Assembly: GCA_017408725.1 (NCBI GenBank)
Contig: JAFQUA010000031.1
Span: 1 to 64,000, forward strand
Length of the DNA stretch: 64,000 nucleotides
Direction of reading: 5' to 3'
Source of the DNA: Oscillospiraceae bacterium
Lineage (GTDB): Bacteria > Bacillota_A > Clostridia > Oscillospirales > Oscillospiraceae
Shown: positions 53,416 through 62,402 of the stretch, one piece after another
Layout: each line of letters begins with the position of its first letter
Numbering within the stretch: the first letter of the stretch is position 1
Made by a program: the position numbers and the translations under genes
Notes under the pieces: generated by a model
Told to the model about the DNA's origin: nothing
Databases searched by the model: none
Seen by the model: only the letters and a program-made list of their open reading frames with translations

Positions 53416-53784
53416 TTACAGTACCTCCTTCCGGTAACTGTTGATCATCTCCTGTATAGAATCGATTTCCCAAGAGGAAAGCTTTTGGTTTTTTGTAAAT
53501 GCAGCTACGAATGCAGGCAAAGAGCCTTCAAAGGTTTTATCCACCAGCTCCTGCAGCTGGGCCGCCTGCACTTCCTCTTTCGACACTAGAGAAGAAACGA
53601 TGGTTTTCTCATTTTGGACGATTCCCCGTCCGGAAAGACGTTTGATCACCGTGTATGTGGTGGTTTCTTTCCAGCCAAGCTTTTCCTCGCAAAGATGCAC
53701 CAATTCTGTGCTCTTGATCGGTTCATGCTCCCACAGGATCAGACAAAAACGGTATTCTCCCTCAGTTACTCTTACAGAATCCAT
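53416..53784 (-). CDS. BlaI/MecI-family repressor
   Basis: 122 residues. The winged-helix N-terminus includes LCEEKLGWKETTTYTVIKRLSGRGIV, and the C-terminal helix mediates dimerisation. The BlaI cleavage-type region lies near FAAFTK. It binds the inverted repeat directly upstream and controls itself and the sensor. ATG 53784 follows GAGGAGGTG. No beta-lactamase gene is in the window. Confidence 0.92.
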   Translation of the reverse strand: MDSVRVTEGEYRFCLILWEHEPIKSTELVHLCEEKLGWKETTTYTVIKRLSGRGIVQNEKTIVSSLVSKEEVQAAQLQELVDKTFEGSLPAFVAAFTKNQKLSSWEIDSIQEMINSYRKEVL

Positions 53785-53795
53785 ATCAGCACCTC

Positions 53796-53837
53796 CTCTA
53801 TTGTTGTAGAGCACACTTTTACTCTACAACAATAGAG
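53796..53837. promoter_or_regulatory. BlaI-type operator of blaI-blaR1
   Basis: A perfect 16-bp inverted repeat, CTCTATTGTTGTAGAG (53796-53811) and its complement (53822-53837), with a 10-nt spacer. It resembles the TACA/TGTA dyads bound by BlaI and MecI dimers and overlaps the blaI ribosome site, as expected for autorepression. Confidence 0.85.
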
Positions 53838-54052
53838 CAATTTTGTCAAGGGAAACGATTAATATTTATGCACATTGTGTTTTCTTCCTTGACATATTCG
53901 TCGTGGAAGAGTCGCCAACAGGCTCGGTTTTTATAAAATCCATAATCGTGAGAATTGACAAATTATTAAGAATTTCATAACCTTATTGTCAACTGAACGA
54001 TCCTGTGATACTATGTATTTGCTCTCGACAGAAAGAAAAGGAGACAATACCT

Positions 54053-54853
54053 ATGTTAGATTCCTTCTTTGAGTCCATGTCATGGCCCATGGAACAACCA
54101 CCGGCATACGGTGCGTTCCATATTTTGTTTACTTTGATTGGTTTTGCTGTCTGCGGTTTTTCTGCGTGGAAGCTGCGGAATGTCAGCGACAAGGTTGCCG
54201 GCCGTATCCTGTTTTTCTGCGGTCTTATACTCTCCCTGTCCGAGGTATTTAAGCAGTTCTTCTATTACTTCGTGATGATGGAGAACCGCTATTCCTGGGG
54301 CGACTTTCCGTTCCAGCTATGCAGCATCCCCATGTATATGTGCCTGATTGCTCCATGGCTGAAACCCGGAAAGCTGCAGCGCGGAATGTATAGCTTTATG
54401 GTGCTGTACAACCTGCTGGGTGGTGCCATCTCCTTTACAGAGCCTTCCGGCCTATTGCACAGTCACTTGTTCCTGACACTACACGCCTGCATCTGGCATA
54501 TGCTCCTTGTGTTTGTCGGTCTTTTCATCTGCTTCTCCAAACGCGGCGGCAATCAGAAAGCGGACTATTGGGGCGCCACCTACACCTTTATTGCATTGTG
54601 TTGTATTGCCTTTGGCCTTAACTGCTTTGTACAATTCGGTCTGGGAGAACAGATGAATATGTTCTTCGTAGGTCCGGGCAATTCTCCGATCATCGTATTC
54701 AAGCAGTTTTCCGAGTGGTTTGGATGGTACATCAACACACCTATCTATATTTTCGCAGTATGCTTAGGTGCATATATACTCTTTACGGTTGTCTACTGGA
54801 TTCAAAACAAAGAGATGCCGCTCCGCAGGAAGAAAGAAGCAGCAAAACTCTAA
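54053..54853 (+). CDS. YwaF/TIGR02206-family membrane protein
   Basis: 266 residues with about seven transmembrane segments. The start (PMEQPPAYGAFHILFTLIGF) and the conserved FPFQLCSIPMYM and LHACIWHMLLV segments are typical of YwaF-like proteins (TMEM164-type). The biochemical function in bacteria is unknown to me. AAAAGGAGA precedes ATG 54053 and a strong terminator follows. The 215-nt gap before it holds no second BlaI operator that I can see. Confidence 0.85.
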   Translation: MLDSFFESMSWPMEQPPAYGAFHILFTLIGFAVCGFSAWKLRNVSDKVAGRILFFCGLILSLSEVFKQFFYYFVMMENRYSWGDFPFQLCSIPMYMCLIAPWLKPGKLQRGMYSFMVLYNLLGGAISFTEPSGLLHSHLFLTLHACIWHMLLVFVGLFICFSKRGGNQKADYWGATYTFIALCCIAFGLNCFVQFGLGEQMNMFFVGPGNSPIIVFKQFSEWFGWYINTPIYIFAVCLGAYILFTVVYWIQNKEMPLRRKKEAAKL

Positions 54854-54860
54854 GAAACAT

Positions 54861-54890
54861 AAAAAAGTGCGTCAGTCCGACGCACTTTTT
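54861..54890. terminator. Bidirectional terminator
   Basis: AAAAAAGTGCGTC / GACGCACTTTTT hairpin between convergent genes. Confidence 0.85.
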
Positions 54891-54906
54891 ATATAAGGTT
54901 AACTGA

Positions 54907-55638
54907 TTATTGCTTTTTCATCTGCCGCAAGAACAACAATAACGCAACTGCGAACGTGACGGCAGCGTATCCAAGCACCCACCAAATATGTGGAAAAGTG
55001 TCAGCAAAATTTCCAGCAATGATCGCCCGCTGCATATCAACTGCGTGGACAAACGGAAGTGCGTAAGAAATCCTTTTGAAAGCCCCGCCCACAAGGTCAA
55101 GATCAAACCAAATACCGGATAGCCACGCAGAAAGGTTGGTAAGCAATGCCCCACAAATACCGCCCACTTGTTTATCGCTGAGTACACTTCCACAAAGCAG
55201 TCCCAATGCGATATAGAGCACCGAAACGGTAATGATAGCAAGAACGGCATATACCATATTGACCGTTACTGGCATTCCAAGAATAATTGCTGCAACATAG
55301 CAGATCACACTTTGCGCAATGGCAATCGGTATCAGCGGCAGTGTATAGCCAACAATGAAATCAATTGGCCTCAGCGGTGTGGTATACAGTCTTTGTAAAA
55401 GAGAACTGCTCCTGTCCTTTGCAATAATGCCTGCTGAAAATAATGTAATAAAGGAAAGGCCAAAAACCGTAATACCGGGCGTTAGATGTTGTAGTTCAAA
55501 AAGCTTTACGGGAATGCTTGCCTGTATCGCGCTAAGCAGTAAGATCAGCGCAAGGGGAAATCCAAGTCCAAACGCCAGGTTGATCGGGTCCCGGATTATC
55601 TCTTTTGTATTTCTGATTGCAAAAGTCAGCATCCTCAT
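54907..55638 (-). CDS. ABC-2 type exporter permease
   Basis: 243 residues with six membrane segments, no large extracellular loop. Features include LTPGITVFGLSFITLFSAGIIAKDR and a loop RLYTTPLRPIDFIVGY typical of ABC-2 permeases. It exports a drug, lipid or polysaccharide; the substrate is not predictable. Its start overlaps the ATPase stop by 4 nt. Confidence 0.9.
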   Translation of the reverse strand: MRMLTFAIRNTKEIIRDPINLAFGLGFPLALILLLSAIQASIPVKLFELQHLTPGITVFGLSFITLFSAGIIAKDRSSSLLQRLYTTPLRPIDFIVGYTLPLIPIAIAQSVICYVAAIILGMPVTVNMVYAVLAIITVSVLYIALGLLCGSVLSDKQVGGICGALLTNLSAWLSGIWFDLDLVGGAFKRISYALPFVHAVDMQRAIIAGNFADTFPHIWWVLGYAAVTFAVALLLFLRQMKKQ

Positions 55639-56363
55639 TTTGTTGCCCCCTTCACAATTTTGATAAAGGCTTGCTCAAAACAGTCTGTGTCTGCTGCTTT
55701 TTTAATCTTATCAGCAGTATCGCAGATGAGCAGCCTGCCATCTTTCATAATTCCGATGCGGTCGGAAAGTGCTTCGGCTTCTTCCATATAGTGGGTGGTC
55801 AAAATGATCGTCACCTTTCCTTTGATGCTGCGGATTAGATCCCATAGATCACTGCGGGCAAGTACATCCAATCCCAATGTGGGTTCGTCAAGGAAAAGGA
55901 TCTCCGGTTCGCTGATAAGGGCCATGGCAATACTTAGTCTACGCTGCCAGCCACCGGATAATTTGCCTGCTTTTTTCTTCAGCACAGCTTCAAGACCCAA
56001 CAGTCCGGTTAGCTCCGCAATCTTTATGCTCCGCTTATCCCTTGTGAATCCGTGAACGCCGCAAATCAATTCCAAGTTCTCACAAACAGACAGCCCCGGT
56101 GCAACCGCAGTTTCTTGCGGTGAAACTGCTATCATTGACTTCACAGCGGTAGAATCATTGTAAATACTTTTGCCATTTAGAAAGGCATCGCCGCTTGTGG
56201 GCTGTGTCAAACCGGACAGCATTTTGATGGTAGTTGTTTTTCCAGCACCATTCACACCAAGCAAAGAAAACAACTCTCCCTGCTTGATTTGTAAATTCAA
56301 GTTATCAACCGCTGTTGTATCTTTGTATTTTTTCGTCAGATCAACCGTACGAATGGCATCCAT
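55635..56363 (-). CDS. ABC transporter ATP-binding protein
   Basis: 242 residues. Walker A GVNGAGKTTTIKM, the Q-loop SPQETA, ABC signature LSGGWQRRLSIA, Walker B ILFLDEPTLGLD and H-loop LTTHYMEEAE are all intact. It drives the permease encoded next. The pair has no adjacent regulator in this window. Confidence 0.95.
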   Translation of the reverse strand: MDAIRTVDLTKKYKDTTAVDNLNLQIKQGELFSLLGVNGAGKTTTIKMLSGLTQPTSGDAFLNGKSIYNDSTAVKSMIAVSPQETAVAPGLSVCENLELICGVHGFTRDKRSIKIAELTGLLGLEAVLKKKAGKLSGGWQRRLSIAMALISEPEILFLDEPTLGLDVLARSDLWDLIRSIKGKVTIILTTHYMEEAEALSDRIGIMKDGRLLICDTADKIKKAADTDCFEQAFIKIVKGATK

Positions 56364-56512
56364 GGCTCTTATCTCCCTGAAACAAGTTTTTACACACAGA
56401 TTATAGCATCCCTGTTTGCAAAAATCTTACATTTCGTCTTATCGGTCATATTTCACTTGCAAACGGCAGACAAAGACACCCTATGACCTTGCTGTCATAG
56501 GGTACACTAATA

Positions 56513-56550
56513 AAGAATCCGCTTTCCATTTTACAGGAAAGCGGTTTATT
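56513..56550 (-). terminator. Terminator beyond insertion B (original tRNA-array terminator?)
   Basis: CCGCTTTCC / GGAAAGCGG hairpin with an AT-rich tail on the minus strand, just past the outer copy of the tRNA-Cys 3' end. A second hairpin (ACCCTATGAC / GTCATAGGGT, 56479-56503) lies further out. Between the ABC operon (56363) and the cassette (56551) nothing else is seen. Confidence 0.7.
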
Positions 56551-56743
56551 TTGGAGGTACCGCCCAGATTTGTTTGCATTTTTGCCAATGGCAAAAATCA
56601 AAGTTCGCCTCCGTCCTGGCGTCGGCGGCAACAGTCCACCGGACTGTTGCATTTAGATCTTCAAATCTGCCCAGCACTGTTTCTCCAAGAAAAAGGACAT
56701 CCTTTCGGATGTCCTTTTTCTTGGAGGTACCGCCCAGATTTGA
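56551..56743 (-). mobile_element. Mini-insertion B at the tRNA-Cys 3' end, with 22-bp direct repeats
   Basis: The last 22 nt of tRNA-Cys (56722-56743) recur perfectly at 56551-56572. The 171-bp unit between holds, on the tRNA strand, a terminator, an inverted T-arm fragment (CAGATTTG, able to pair with CAAATCTG of the outer copy), and the palindrome GCAACAGTCC-loop-GGACTGTTGC (56628-56650). It also has a GCCGCCG/CGGAGGC stem and a TTTTTGCC/GGCAAAAA hairpin (56578-56597). It encodes no protein. It shares layout and palindrome with insertion A at tmRNA. Confidence 0.5.
56690..56721 (-). terminator. Terminator of the tRNA array
   Basis: GAAAAAGGACATCC / GGATGTCCTTTTTC hairpin directly after the tRNA-Cys 3' end on the minus strand; it lies inside insertion B. 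Confidence 0.85.
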
Positions 56744-56797
56744 ACTGGGGAATGAGAGTTTTGCAGACTCTTGCCTTACCACTTGGCCACGGTACCA
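56723..56797 (-). tRNA. tRNA-Cys (anticodon GCA)
   Basis: 75 nt with encoded CCA, acceptor GGTACCG/CGGTACC, anticodon GCA. It is the last tRNA of a five-gene minus-strand array and the target of insertion B. Confidence 0.95.
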
Positions 56798-56833
56798 TAT
56801 GAAATAAGGAACGCCATGCGTTCCTTATCTGTT

Positions 56834-56909
56834 TGGAGCGGGTGACGAGGCTCGAACTCGCTACCTCCACCTTGGCAAGGTGGCGCTCTACCGGATGAGC
56901 TACACCCGC
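56834..56909 (-). tRNA. tRNA-Gly (anticodon GCC)
   Basis: 76 nt with encoded CCA, acceptor GCGGGTG/CACCCGC, anticodon GCC. Confidence 0.95.
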
Positions 56910-56931
56910 ATCTCGGTTCCAATAGGAACCG

Positions 56932-57007
<76 letters not shown>

Positions 57008-57046
57008 ATATTGTGGAGAGCTTACACTCTCCACAGATGCATTATA

Positions 57047-57123
57047 TGGCGACCCCGAACGGACTCGAACCGTCGACCTCCAGCGTGACAGGCTGGCGTG
57101 CTAACCGACTGCACCACAGGGCC
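57047..57123 (-). tRNA. tRNA-Asp (anticodon GTC)
   Basis: 77 nt with encoded CCA, acceptor GGCCCTG/CGGGGTC with two G-U pairs, anticodon GTC. Confidence 0.95.
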
Positions 57124-57129
57124 AGATTT

Positions 57130-57205
57130 TGGTGGGAACAACAGGGCTCGAACCTGTGACCCCATGCTTGTAAGGCATGTGCTCTCCCAGCTGAGCTATG
57201 CTCCC
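57130..57205 (-). tRNA. tRNA-Val (anticodon TAC)
   Basis: 76 nt with encoded CCA, acceptor GGGAGCA with its 3' partner, anticodon TAC. It is the first gene of the array, so the array promoter should lie just above 57205. Confidence 0.95.
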
Positions 57206-57349
57206 GTACCGGTGAAGCGAGGTGTTAACCTCAGCGACGGGTATTATTATACACAGTCAAGCCCCGTTTGTCAAGCATTTTTTCTTCATTTTTTCTACGA
57301 ATTTTCGCAAAGTAAAACCCTGTTGTTTTCCACCAATATCAAAGAACAT

Positions 57350-58228
57350 TTAAACTTTTTCCAAGATTTCCCTAATATCATCCGGTGTGAAGGTGTACAC
57401 TGTATCACAGAACTGACACTCCACCGGAAAAGCTTTCCCATCATTCACGATCTCGGTCAATTCTTCCCTGCCAAGGCTGATCAGGGCCGCCGTAACACGC
57501 TCACGGGAGCAATAGCATTTATAAGAAACCTCAGTAGTCTCCATGAACACAACACCCAGGTCACCGCAAACTTGACCAAGAATATCCTCCGGTGTCATTC
57601 CCTGCTCCAGCATCGCAGTCACGGCTCCTGCACGGCGGATACCCGCCTCCAACGCATCGATGGTTTCATCCGGAGCACCGGGAAGCAGCTGCAGCAGATA
57701 ACCGCCTGCAACCTTAACACTTTGATCCCGATCCACCAATACGCCCAGTGCGCAAGCGGTAGGTGTCTGCTCACTGTTGGCAAAATAAGCAGTAATATCA
57801 TCGCCAATCTCACCGGATACAAGCTGCGTAGAGCCGATATACGGTTCCTTCATTTGCAGATCACGGATCACTGTTAATGTGCCTTCTGTACCGACTGTAG
57901 CGCCCACATCCAGCTTTCCGGGGTATTTTTCAACCAGAGGTACCTTAGCCTCCGTAACACAGCCCCGAACATTTCCGGTGGGATCTGAAACTACAGTAAT
58001 TGTGCCGATGGGACCGCCGCCCCGAATCTGCAACGTCATTGAACCGTTTTCCACCTTCTGCATATTGCCCATCATGGACGCAGCAGTCAGCGCACGACCA
58101 AAAGCTGCTGTTGCATTGGGTGTCGCTCCCTGTATTTCAGCACCGCGCCGAACGAGCTCCGTTGAGCGAATGGCAACAACCTTGACAAACCCATCCATGC
58201 TCATTCCGCGGACAAGATAATCCTTCAT
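57350..58228 (-). CDS. hslO: Hsp33 redox-regulated chaperone
   Basis: 292 residues. The zinc and redox switch Cys residues are Cys238 and Cys240 (KCYCSRE) and Cys271 and Cys274 (CQFCDTV), the CxC plus CxxC pattern of Hsp33. Oxidation of these Cys releases zinc and turns on holdase activity. Its start overlaps the methyltransferase stop by 4 nt, so they are co-translated. Confidence 0.95.
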   Translation of the reverse strand: MKDYLVRGMSMDGFVKVVAIRSTELVRRGAEIQGATPNATAAFGRALTAASMMGNMQKVENGSMTLQIRGGGPIGTITVVSDPTGNVRGCVTEAKVPLVEKYPGKLDVGATVGTEGTLTVIRDLQMKEPYIGSTQLVSGEIGDDITAYFANSEQTPTACALGVLVDRDQSVKVAGGYLLQLLPGAPDETIDALEAGIRRAGAVTAMLEQGMTPEDILGQVCGDLGVVFMETTEVSYKCYCSRERVTAALISLGREELTEIVNDGKAFPVECQFCDTVYTFTPDDIREILEKV

Positions 58229-58974
58229 TTCACTCTACCCTTTCTGGCTTTCATGTATATTCTCTGGTCATCAGATGTCGGTTCTTCCAGTCTTCGGTCA
58301 CCGTACACACCAATGGATATAAAGCCCGCCTGACGAAGGTATGCGATCAGTTCTTCAACCGAGTAGGCATACTCCTCATGCTCCTCAAAGGACCGCTCCC
58401 AGACCTTTCCTCGGCGCTGAAACAAGTCCATGGCGTAGGAGCAGATATTGGTGCTCTCGTCAAATTCCCCACGCCAGACGCAGTAAACATCATCATCCTC
58501 GTCAAGAAAAACCTGGCCATCCATTGCGCGCAGCTTCTGGGGAGTATTTACATCAAAAATAAAGATTCCCCCGGGATTCAGGGCTTTATATACCTTACGG
58601 ATCGCTTCTGCGCAATCATTGGGATCTGTAATATAATCAAGACTATCCAAAGCGCATACCGCAAGATCCACACCTCGAGGCAAATGAAGCTCCTGCAGTT
58701 TCTGGCAGATAAAACGCGGGCGATTCTCCATGGACACAGTTTTATCATACGCTACCGTAAGCATATCCTCTGACATGTCCACACCGGTAACAGACAACCC
58801 CCACTCCGCCAGCAACACAGCAACAGAACCGGTACCGCAAGCAAGATCCACAGCCGTTCTGGGCTGCAACCCCTCAAGGTCTAATATCTCTTTGTAAAAC
58901 GCAACAACAGCTTGATAATCAACATCATTTGTCAATCGATCATAGCTTATAGCAAGTGCTTTATATGCATCCAT
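58225..58974 (-). CDS. Class I SAM-dependent methyltransferase
   Basis: 249 residues. The SAM motif is VDLACGTGSVAVLLAEWG, followed by VTGVDMSEDML and the acidic LDSLDYI region with GGIFIFDVNTPQKL. The substrate is unknown; the fold is like small-molecule methyltransferases. It is coupled to hslO by overlap and lies after the ftsZ terminator. Confidence 0.88.
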   Translation of the reverse strand: MDAYKALAISYDRLTNDVDYQAVVAFYKEILDLEGLQPRTAVDLACGTGSVAVLLAEWGLSVTGVDMSEDMLTVAYDKTVSMENRPRFICQKLQELHLPRGVDLAVCALDSLDYITDPNDCAEAIRKVYKALNPGGIFIFDVNTPQKLRAMDGQVFLDEDDDVYCVWRGEFDESTNICSYAMDLFQRRGKVWERSFEEHEEYAYSVEELIAYLRQAGFISIGVYGDRRLEEPTSDDQRIYMKARKGRVK

Positions 58975-58988
58975 AGTTTCTCCTAAAA

Positions 58989-59015
58989 AACATCCCGGGC
59001 TTTCACCCGGGATGT
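58989..59015 (-). terminator. Terminator of ftsZ
   Basis: CATCCCGGG / CCCGGGATG hairpin followed on the minus strand by six T, then the ribosome site of the methyltransferase gene. Confidence 0.8.
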
Positions 59016-59030
59016 AAGCAAATCAGAAAA

Positions 59031-60095
59031 TCACTTATTCTTAAACAGGTTAACGAAAGCATCAAAATCATTGGCATCGTCGCTCTTGACACCAAAGTCA
59101 ACTGCAGCCGTTTCTGTTTCAGCCTTGGCAGGAGCAGAAACCTTAGCTTCAAAACCGGTAGCAATAACGGTAACACGCATTTCATCCTCAAATTCGTCGG
59201 AAGAAGTGGCGCCGAAGATAATATTGGCTTCAGGGTTCGCATTCTCCTGCACGATACCCGCAGCAGTTTCCACATCATCCAGCGTCAGCTCACTGGAACC
59301 GGTCACATTGACCAGAACGCCGGTAGCGCCATTAATAGAGGTTTCCAGCAAGGGGCTGTTGATGGCGGCCAGAGCAGCCTGCTCAGCCTTGTCACGGCCG
59401 GCAGCAGTGCCGACACCCATGTGTGCCCGACCGGCATCCTTCATAACGGCAGAAACGTCAGCAAAGTCCAGGTTGATGATCACGCGGTCAGAATAACCGA
59501 CCAGCTCAGAGATGGAAGTAACAGCCTGCTTCAGAACATCATCAGCAATGCCGAATGCGTTGGCGAAGGTGATCTTCTGATCGGTAACATACTTCAGACG
59601 GTCATTGGGAATAATGATCAGGGAGTCAACCTTATCCTTCAGCTCAGCAATACCGGTCTCAGCCTGACGCATACGGTTGGCACCTTCGAACTTGAAGGGC
59701 TTGGTAACAACGCCAACAGTCAAAATGCCGGCCTCGTGAGCCAGATCCGCAACGATGGGAGCAGCACCGGTACCGGTACCACCGCCCATACCGGCGGTAA
59801 TAAAGACCATGTCCGTGCCTTCCAGGATCTTTGCGATCTGTGCGCGGCTTTCCTCAGCGGACTTCTTGCCGATTTCAGGCTTGGAACCTGCGCCCATGCC
59901 GCCGGTGAGCTTCTCACCGATCTGCACCTTATTCTTGCAGATGGACTTATTCAGATCCTGCTTATCAGTATTAACAACGATGAAGTCAACGCCGTCAACA
60001 CCGGCTTCGATCATACGGTTGATAACATTGTTACCTGCACCGCCGACACCGATCACCTTAATTTTAACAACACGTTCCTGGAACAGTTCAGACAT
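59031..60095 (-). CDS. ftsZ: Cell division protein FtsZ
   Basis: 354 residues. The N-terminal nucleotide-binding region has [14 protein letters not shown] and the tubulin signature [10 protein letters not shown]; the T7 loop region NLDFADV with the catalytic Asp follows. It assembles the division ring with GTP. The C-terminal end VNLFKNK is shorter than the usual conserved peptide (DIPxFLR). The start at 60095 has GGAGGAG; the longer frame to 60146 would add an unlikely stretch. Confidence 0.97.
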   Translation of the reverse strand: MSELFQERVVKIKVIGVGGAGNNVINRMIEAGVDGVDFIVVNTDKQDLNKSICKNKVQIGEKLTGGMGAGSKPEIGKKSAEESRAQIAKILEGTDMVFITAGMGGGTGTGAAPIVADLAHEAGILTVGVVTKPFKFEGANRMRQAETGIAELKDKVDSLIIIPNDRLKYVTDQKITFANAFGIADDVLKQAVTSISELVGYSDRVIINLDFADVSAVMKDAGRAHMGVGTAAGRDKAEQAALAAINSPLLETSINGATGVLVNVTGSSELTLDDVETAAGIVQENANPEANIIFGATSSDEFEDEMRVTVIATGFEAKVSAPAKAETETAAVDFGVKSDDANDFDAFVNLFKNK

Positions 60096-60224
60096 ATTCT
60101 CTCCTCCTATGTATCGTTCCGCGGCAGAATGACCATACCGCTTCAAATTACAATTGTACCTCTATATTCTATCTTGAAAATGTTATTTGGTCAATATCCT
60201 TTTTTGATAAATTCGCAATTTTCG

Positions 60225-61235
60225 TCAAGTAATTTGCAAAATTGAGACACTTTCATCGTCAAAAGGAGTAAACCCAACCTTATCCGGCCATGTAGTAAAG
60301 CTGATATCAAGAACACCGCTTTGATAATCGTCCAGCTTGTTGATCGCATGCTTCATACAGCTGATCTTGTAACTAAGCTGCATCTCATTTCCCAACTTTA
60401 CCTGATAACGCTGCCCGTACATGATCTGAATATCGGCAAGATCATTCACATCCAGCGTTGCGGCTTCGCCGAAGATGCTGTTCAGTTCCATATATTCTGC
60501 GATATTCAGCGCCGTTCTCAGTCTCTGGGACTGTGTAACAGCAACCGGAACGGTATTGCCTTCCGTATCAGTTTGGGCAGGAATATTTTCCAGTGCTGCC
60601 GCCTGGGATCCCTTCTTCGGAGAATCCAATTGGACACCAAGAATTCTGGTATATCCACTCTGGGCGCCATCCGCTGCCTTTTCGATCACTTTTCCGCTGG
60701 AGCTGATCAACCACCAGGCCCCGTCCTGCGCCGCAACGGCATAGGGAACTTCCACTTCCACAACCTCTATGATGACCGTATCCGGCAATTTTATACCAAC
60801 GCGGATATCATCCACATAGGCAAGCTCCGCGCGGATCTTGGCTGCGGCACGGGCTCTGCTGAAGGTCAGCAGATTATCCCCGTCCTTTATGCCGGAAGCT
60901 AGCATAACATCATAAGCAGTATACTTATCTGTTCCTACAACCGTAAATTTTTCCGCATCCACCTTAAAGAACACAGAAAGGCCCAATAACAGCGCCACCA
61001 CAACGGCAACCACCGTAGCAAGCCGCAGCAGAAGTCTTTTCCTGTTAAAAGGTTTCGGCGGCAGATAAACAACATCCGGTGCCGGTTTCACATTCTCCAC
61101 CGGCTTTGACTCTGTTTTTCTGCGAGCAGGCGTCGCTTTTACCGTTCTGACCGCAGCCTTAGGATTCTTGCCTGCCGGCGCAGCGCGACCTTTGCGGGGC
61201 TGCTTCTGCGGTGCCCTTTTCTCTTTTGTATTCAT
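60225..61235 (-). CDS. FtsQ/DivIB-type cell division protein
   Basis: 336 residues. A basic, Lys/Pro-rich cytoplasmic N-terminus (1-70) is followed by one transmembrane helix (about 72-92), a POTRA domain beginning FKVDAEKFTVVGTDKYTAYDVMLASG, and a beta domain (about 160-320). It helps assemble the division complex, bridging FtsB/FtsL and the synthases. It lies 18 nt downstream of murG. It is longer than E. coli FtsQ by its N-terminal tail. Confidence 0.85.
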   Translation of the reverse strand: MNTKEKRAPQKQPRKGRAAPAGKNPKAAVRTVKATPARRKTESKPVENVKPAPDVVYLPPKPFNRKRLLLRLATVVAVVVALLLGLSVFFKVDAEKFTVVGTDKYTAYDVMLASGIKDGDNLLTFSRARAAAKIRAELAYVDDIRVGIKLPDTVIIEVVEVEVPYAVAAQDGAWWLISSSGKVIEKAADGAQSGYTRILGVQLDSPKKGSQAAALENIPAQTDTEGNTVPVAVTQSQRLRTALNIAEYMELNSIFGEAATLDVNDLADIQIMYGQRYQVKLGNEMQLSYKISCMKHAINKLDDYQSGVLDISFTTWPDKVGFTPFDDESVSILQIT

Positions 61236-61253
61236 CTGTTCCTCCTGTCGCTG

Positions 61254-62402
61254 TCAGCGATCGGTGTTTTTGGAAGCTTTGTTCTTTACAAGGCGCTCCA
61301 TGATATCGCAGATACGGTCAGCAGAGTCCACAACGACCCAGGAGCGAAGGGCCGTACTCATTTTATCCATCTTATCCTTGTCCGCCAAAAGCGCCGTGAT
61401 CTGTTCATACATCGCTTCCGGGCTGCAATCCTTCTCCAGAAGAAGTACCGCGCCACCACGGTCTGCCAGAACTCTGGCATTCATTTCCTGATGGTTTGCC
61501 GCAACATTCGGCGAAGGAATCAAAATTGCAGGCGTACCGGATGCGGCAATTTCATTGCAGCTTCCAGCACCGGCGCGGCTGATGATTACATCCGCCGCCG
61601 CCATCAAAGTGGGCATATTGTAGATATACTCCAACATTTCAATGGAGGAAGTGTTCGCAAGATCCACCCCTTCAGAAGCAACACGTTGGGGCATCCATTC
61701 CCAACCGTAACTGCCGGTCGCATGAATATGACGGAAAGGAAAACCATTGTCCTGCTCAAGTTTAAAAACCTTTGCAACGGTTTCATTCATCACCTTGGCA
61801 CCCAAGCTTCCAAATGCAGAAACCACCAAAGGCTCATTGCCGATGCCAAGCTCCTTTCTTGCTGCTTCCCTGCTCAAATAAACAAACTCGCGGCGAACCG
61901 GCATTCCCACCGTTTCAACGCGCTCGGAATGCTTATATCGCTTTGCGCTTTCCGAAAATGCGATCAAAACCTTATCCACTCTATCCGCAACCAGCTTGGT
62001 GGTAAGACCGGGGATCGCGTTGCTTTCGTGAATACAGGTGGGAATTCCCATCATAGTGCCCGCCATCAAAGCAGGAAAACATGCGTAACCGCCAGTGCCA
62101 AGAATCACATCCGGCTGAAAATCTTTGATGATCTTCTTGGATTCTCCTACAGCCTTTATGGTATCCGCAATGTTTTTCACATTTTTCTTAATGGCTGACC
62201 AGTTTTTACCTCTGGACATGCCGGAAATTTCAAGGCACTTTAAATCATAACCGGCCTTGGGCACCAGTTTTTCTTCCATATGCCCCTTTGCACCAATAAA
62301 AAGAATACTGCAATCAGGATGGCGCTCCCGCATTTCGTTGGCAACCGCAATGGCCGGATTGATGTGGCCTCCGGTGCCGCCACAGGTAAAAATGATATTC
62401 AT
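61254..62402 (-). CDS. murG: UDP-GlcNAc transferase MurG
   Basis: 382 residues. It adds GlcNAc to lipid I, giving lipid II. The N-terminal GGTGGHINPAIAVA loop, the central VSAFGSLGAKVMNE and the C-terminal motif RAGAGSCNEIAASGTPAILIPSP are intact. It overlaps ftsW by 4 nt. It belongs to the dcw cluster with ftsW upstream and divIB downstream. Confidence 0.97.
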   Translation of the reverse strand: MNIIFTCGGTGGHINPAIAVANEMRERHPDCSILFIGAKGHMEEKLVPKAGYDLKCLEISGMSRGKNWSAIKKNVKNIADTIKAVGESKKIIKDFQPDVILGTGGYACFPALMAGTMMGIPTCIHESNAIPGLTTKLVADRVDKVLIAFSESAKRYKHSERVETVGMPVRREFVYLSREAARKELGIGNEPLVVSAFGSLGAKVMNETVAKVFKLEQDNGFPFRHIHATGSYGWEWMPQRVASEGVDLANTSSIEMLEYIYNMPTLMAAADVIISRAGAGSCNEIAASGTPAILIPSPNVAANHQEMNARVLADRGGAVLLLEKDCSPEAMYEQITALLADKDKMDKMSTALRSWVVVDSADRICDIMERLVKNKASKNTDR

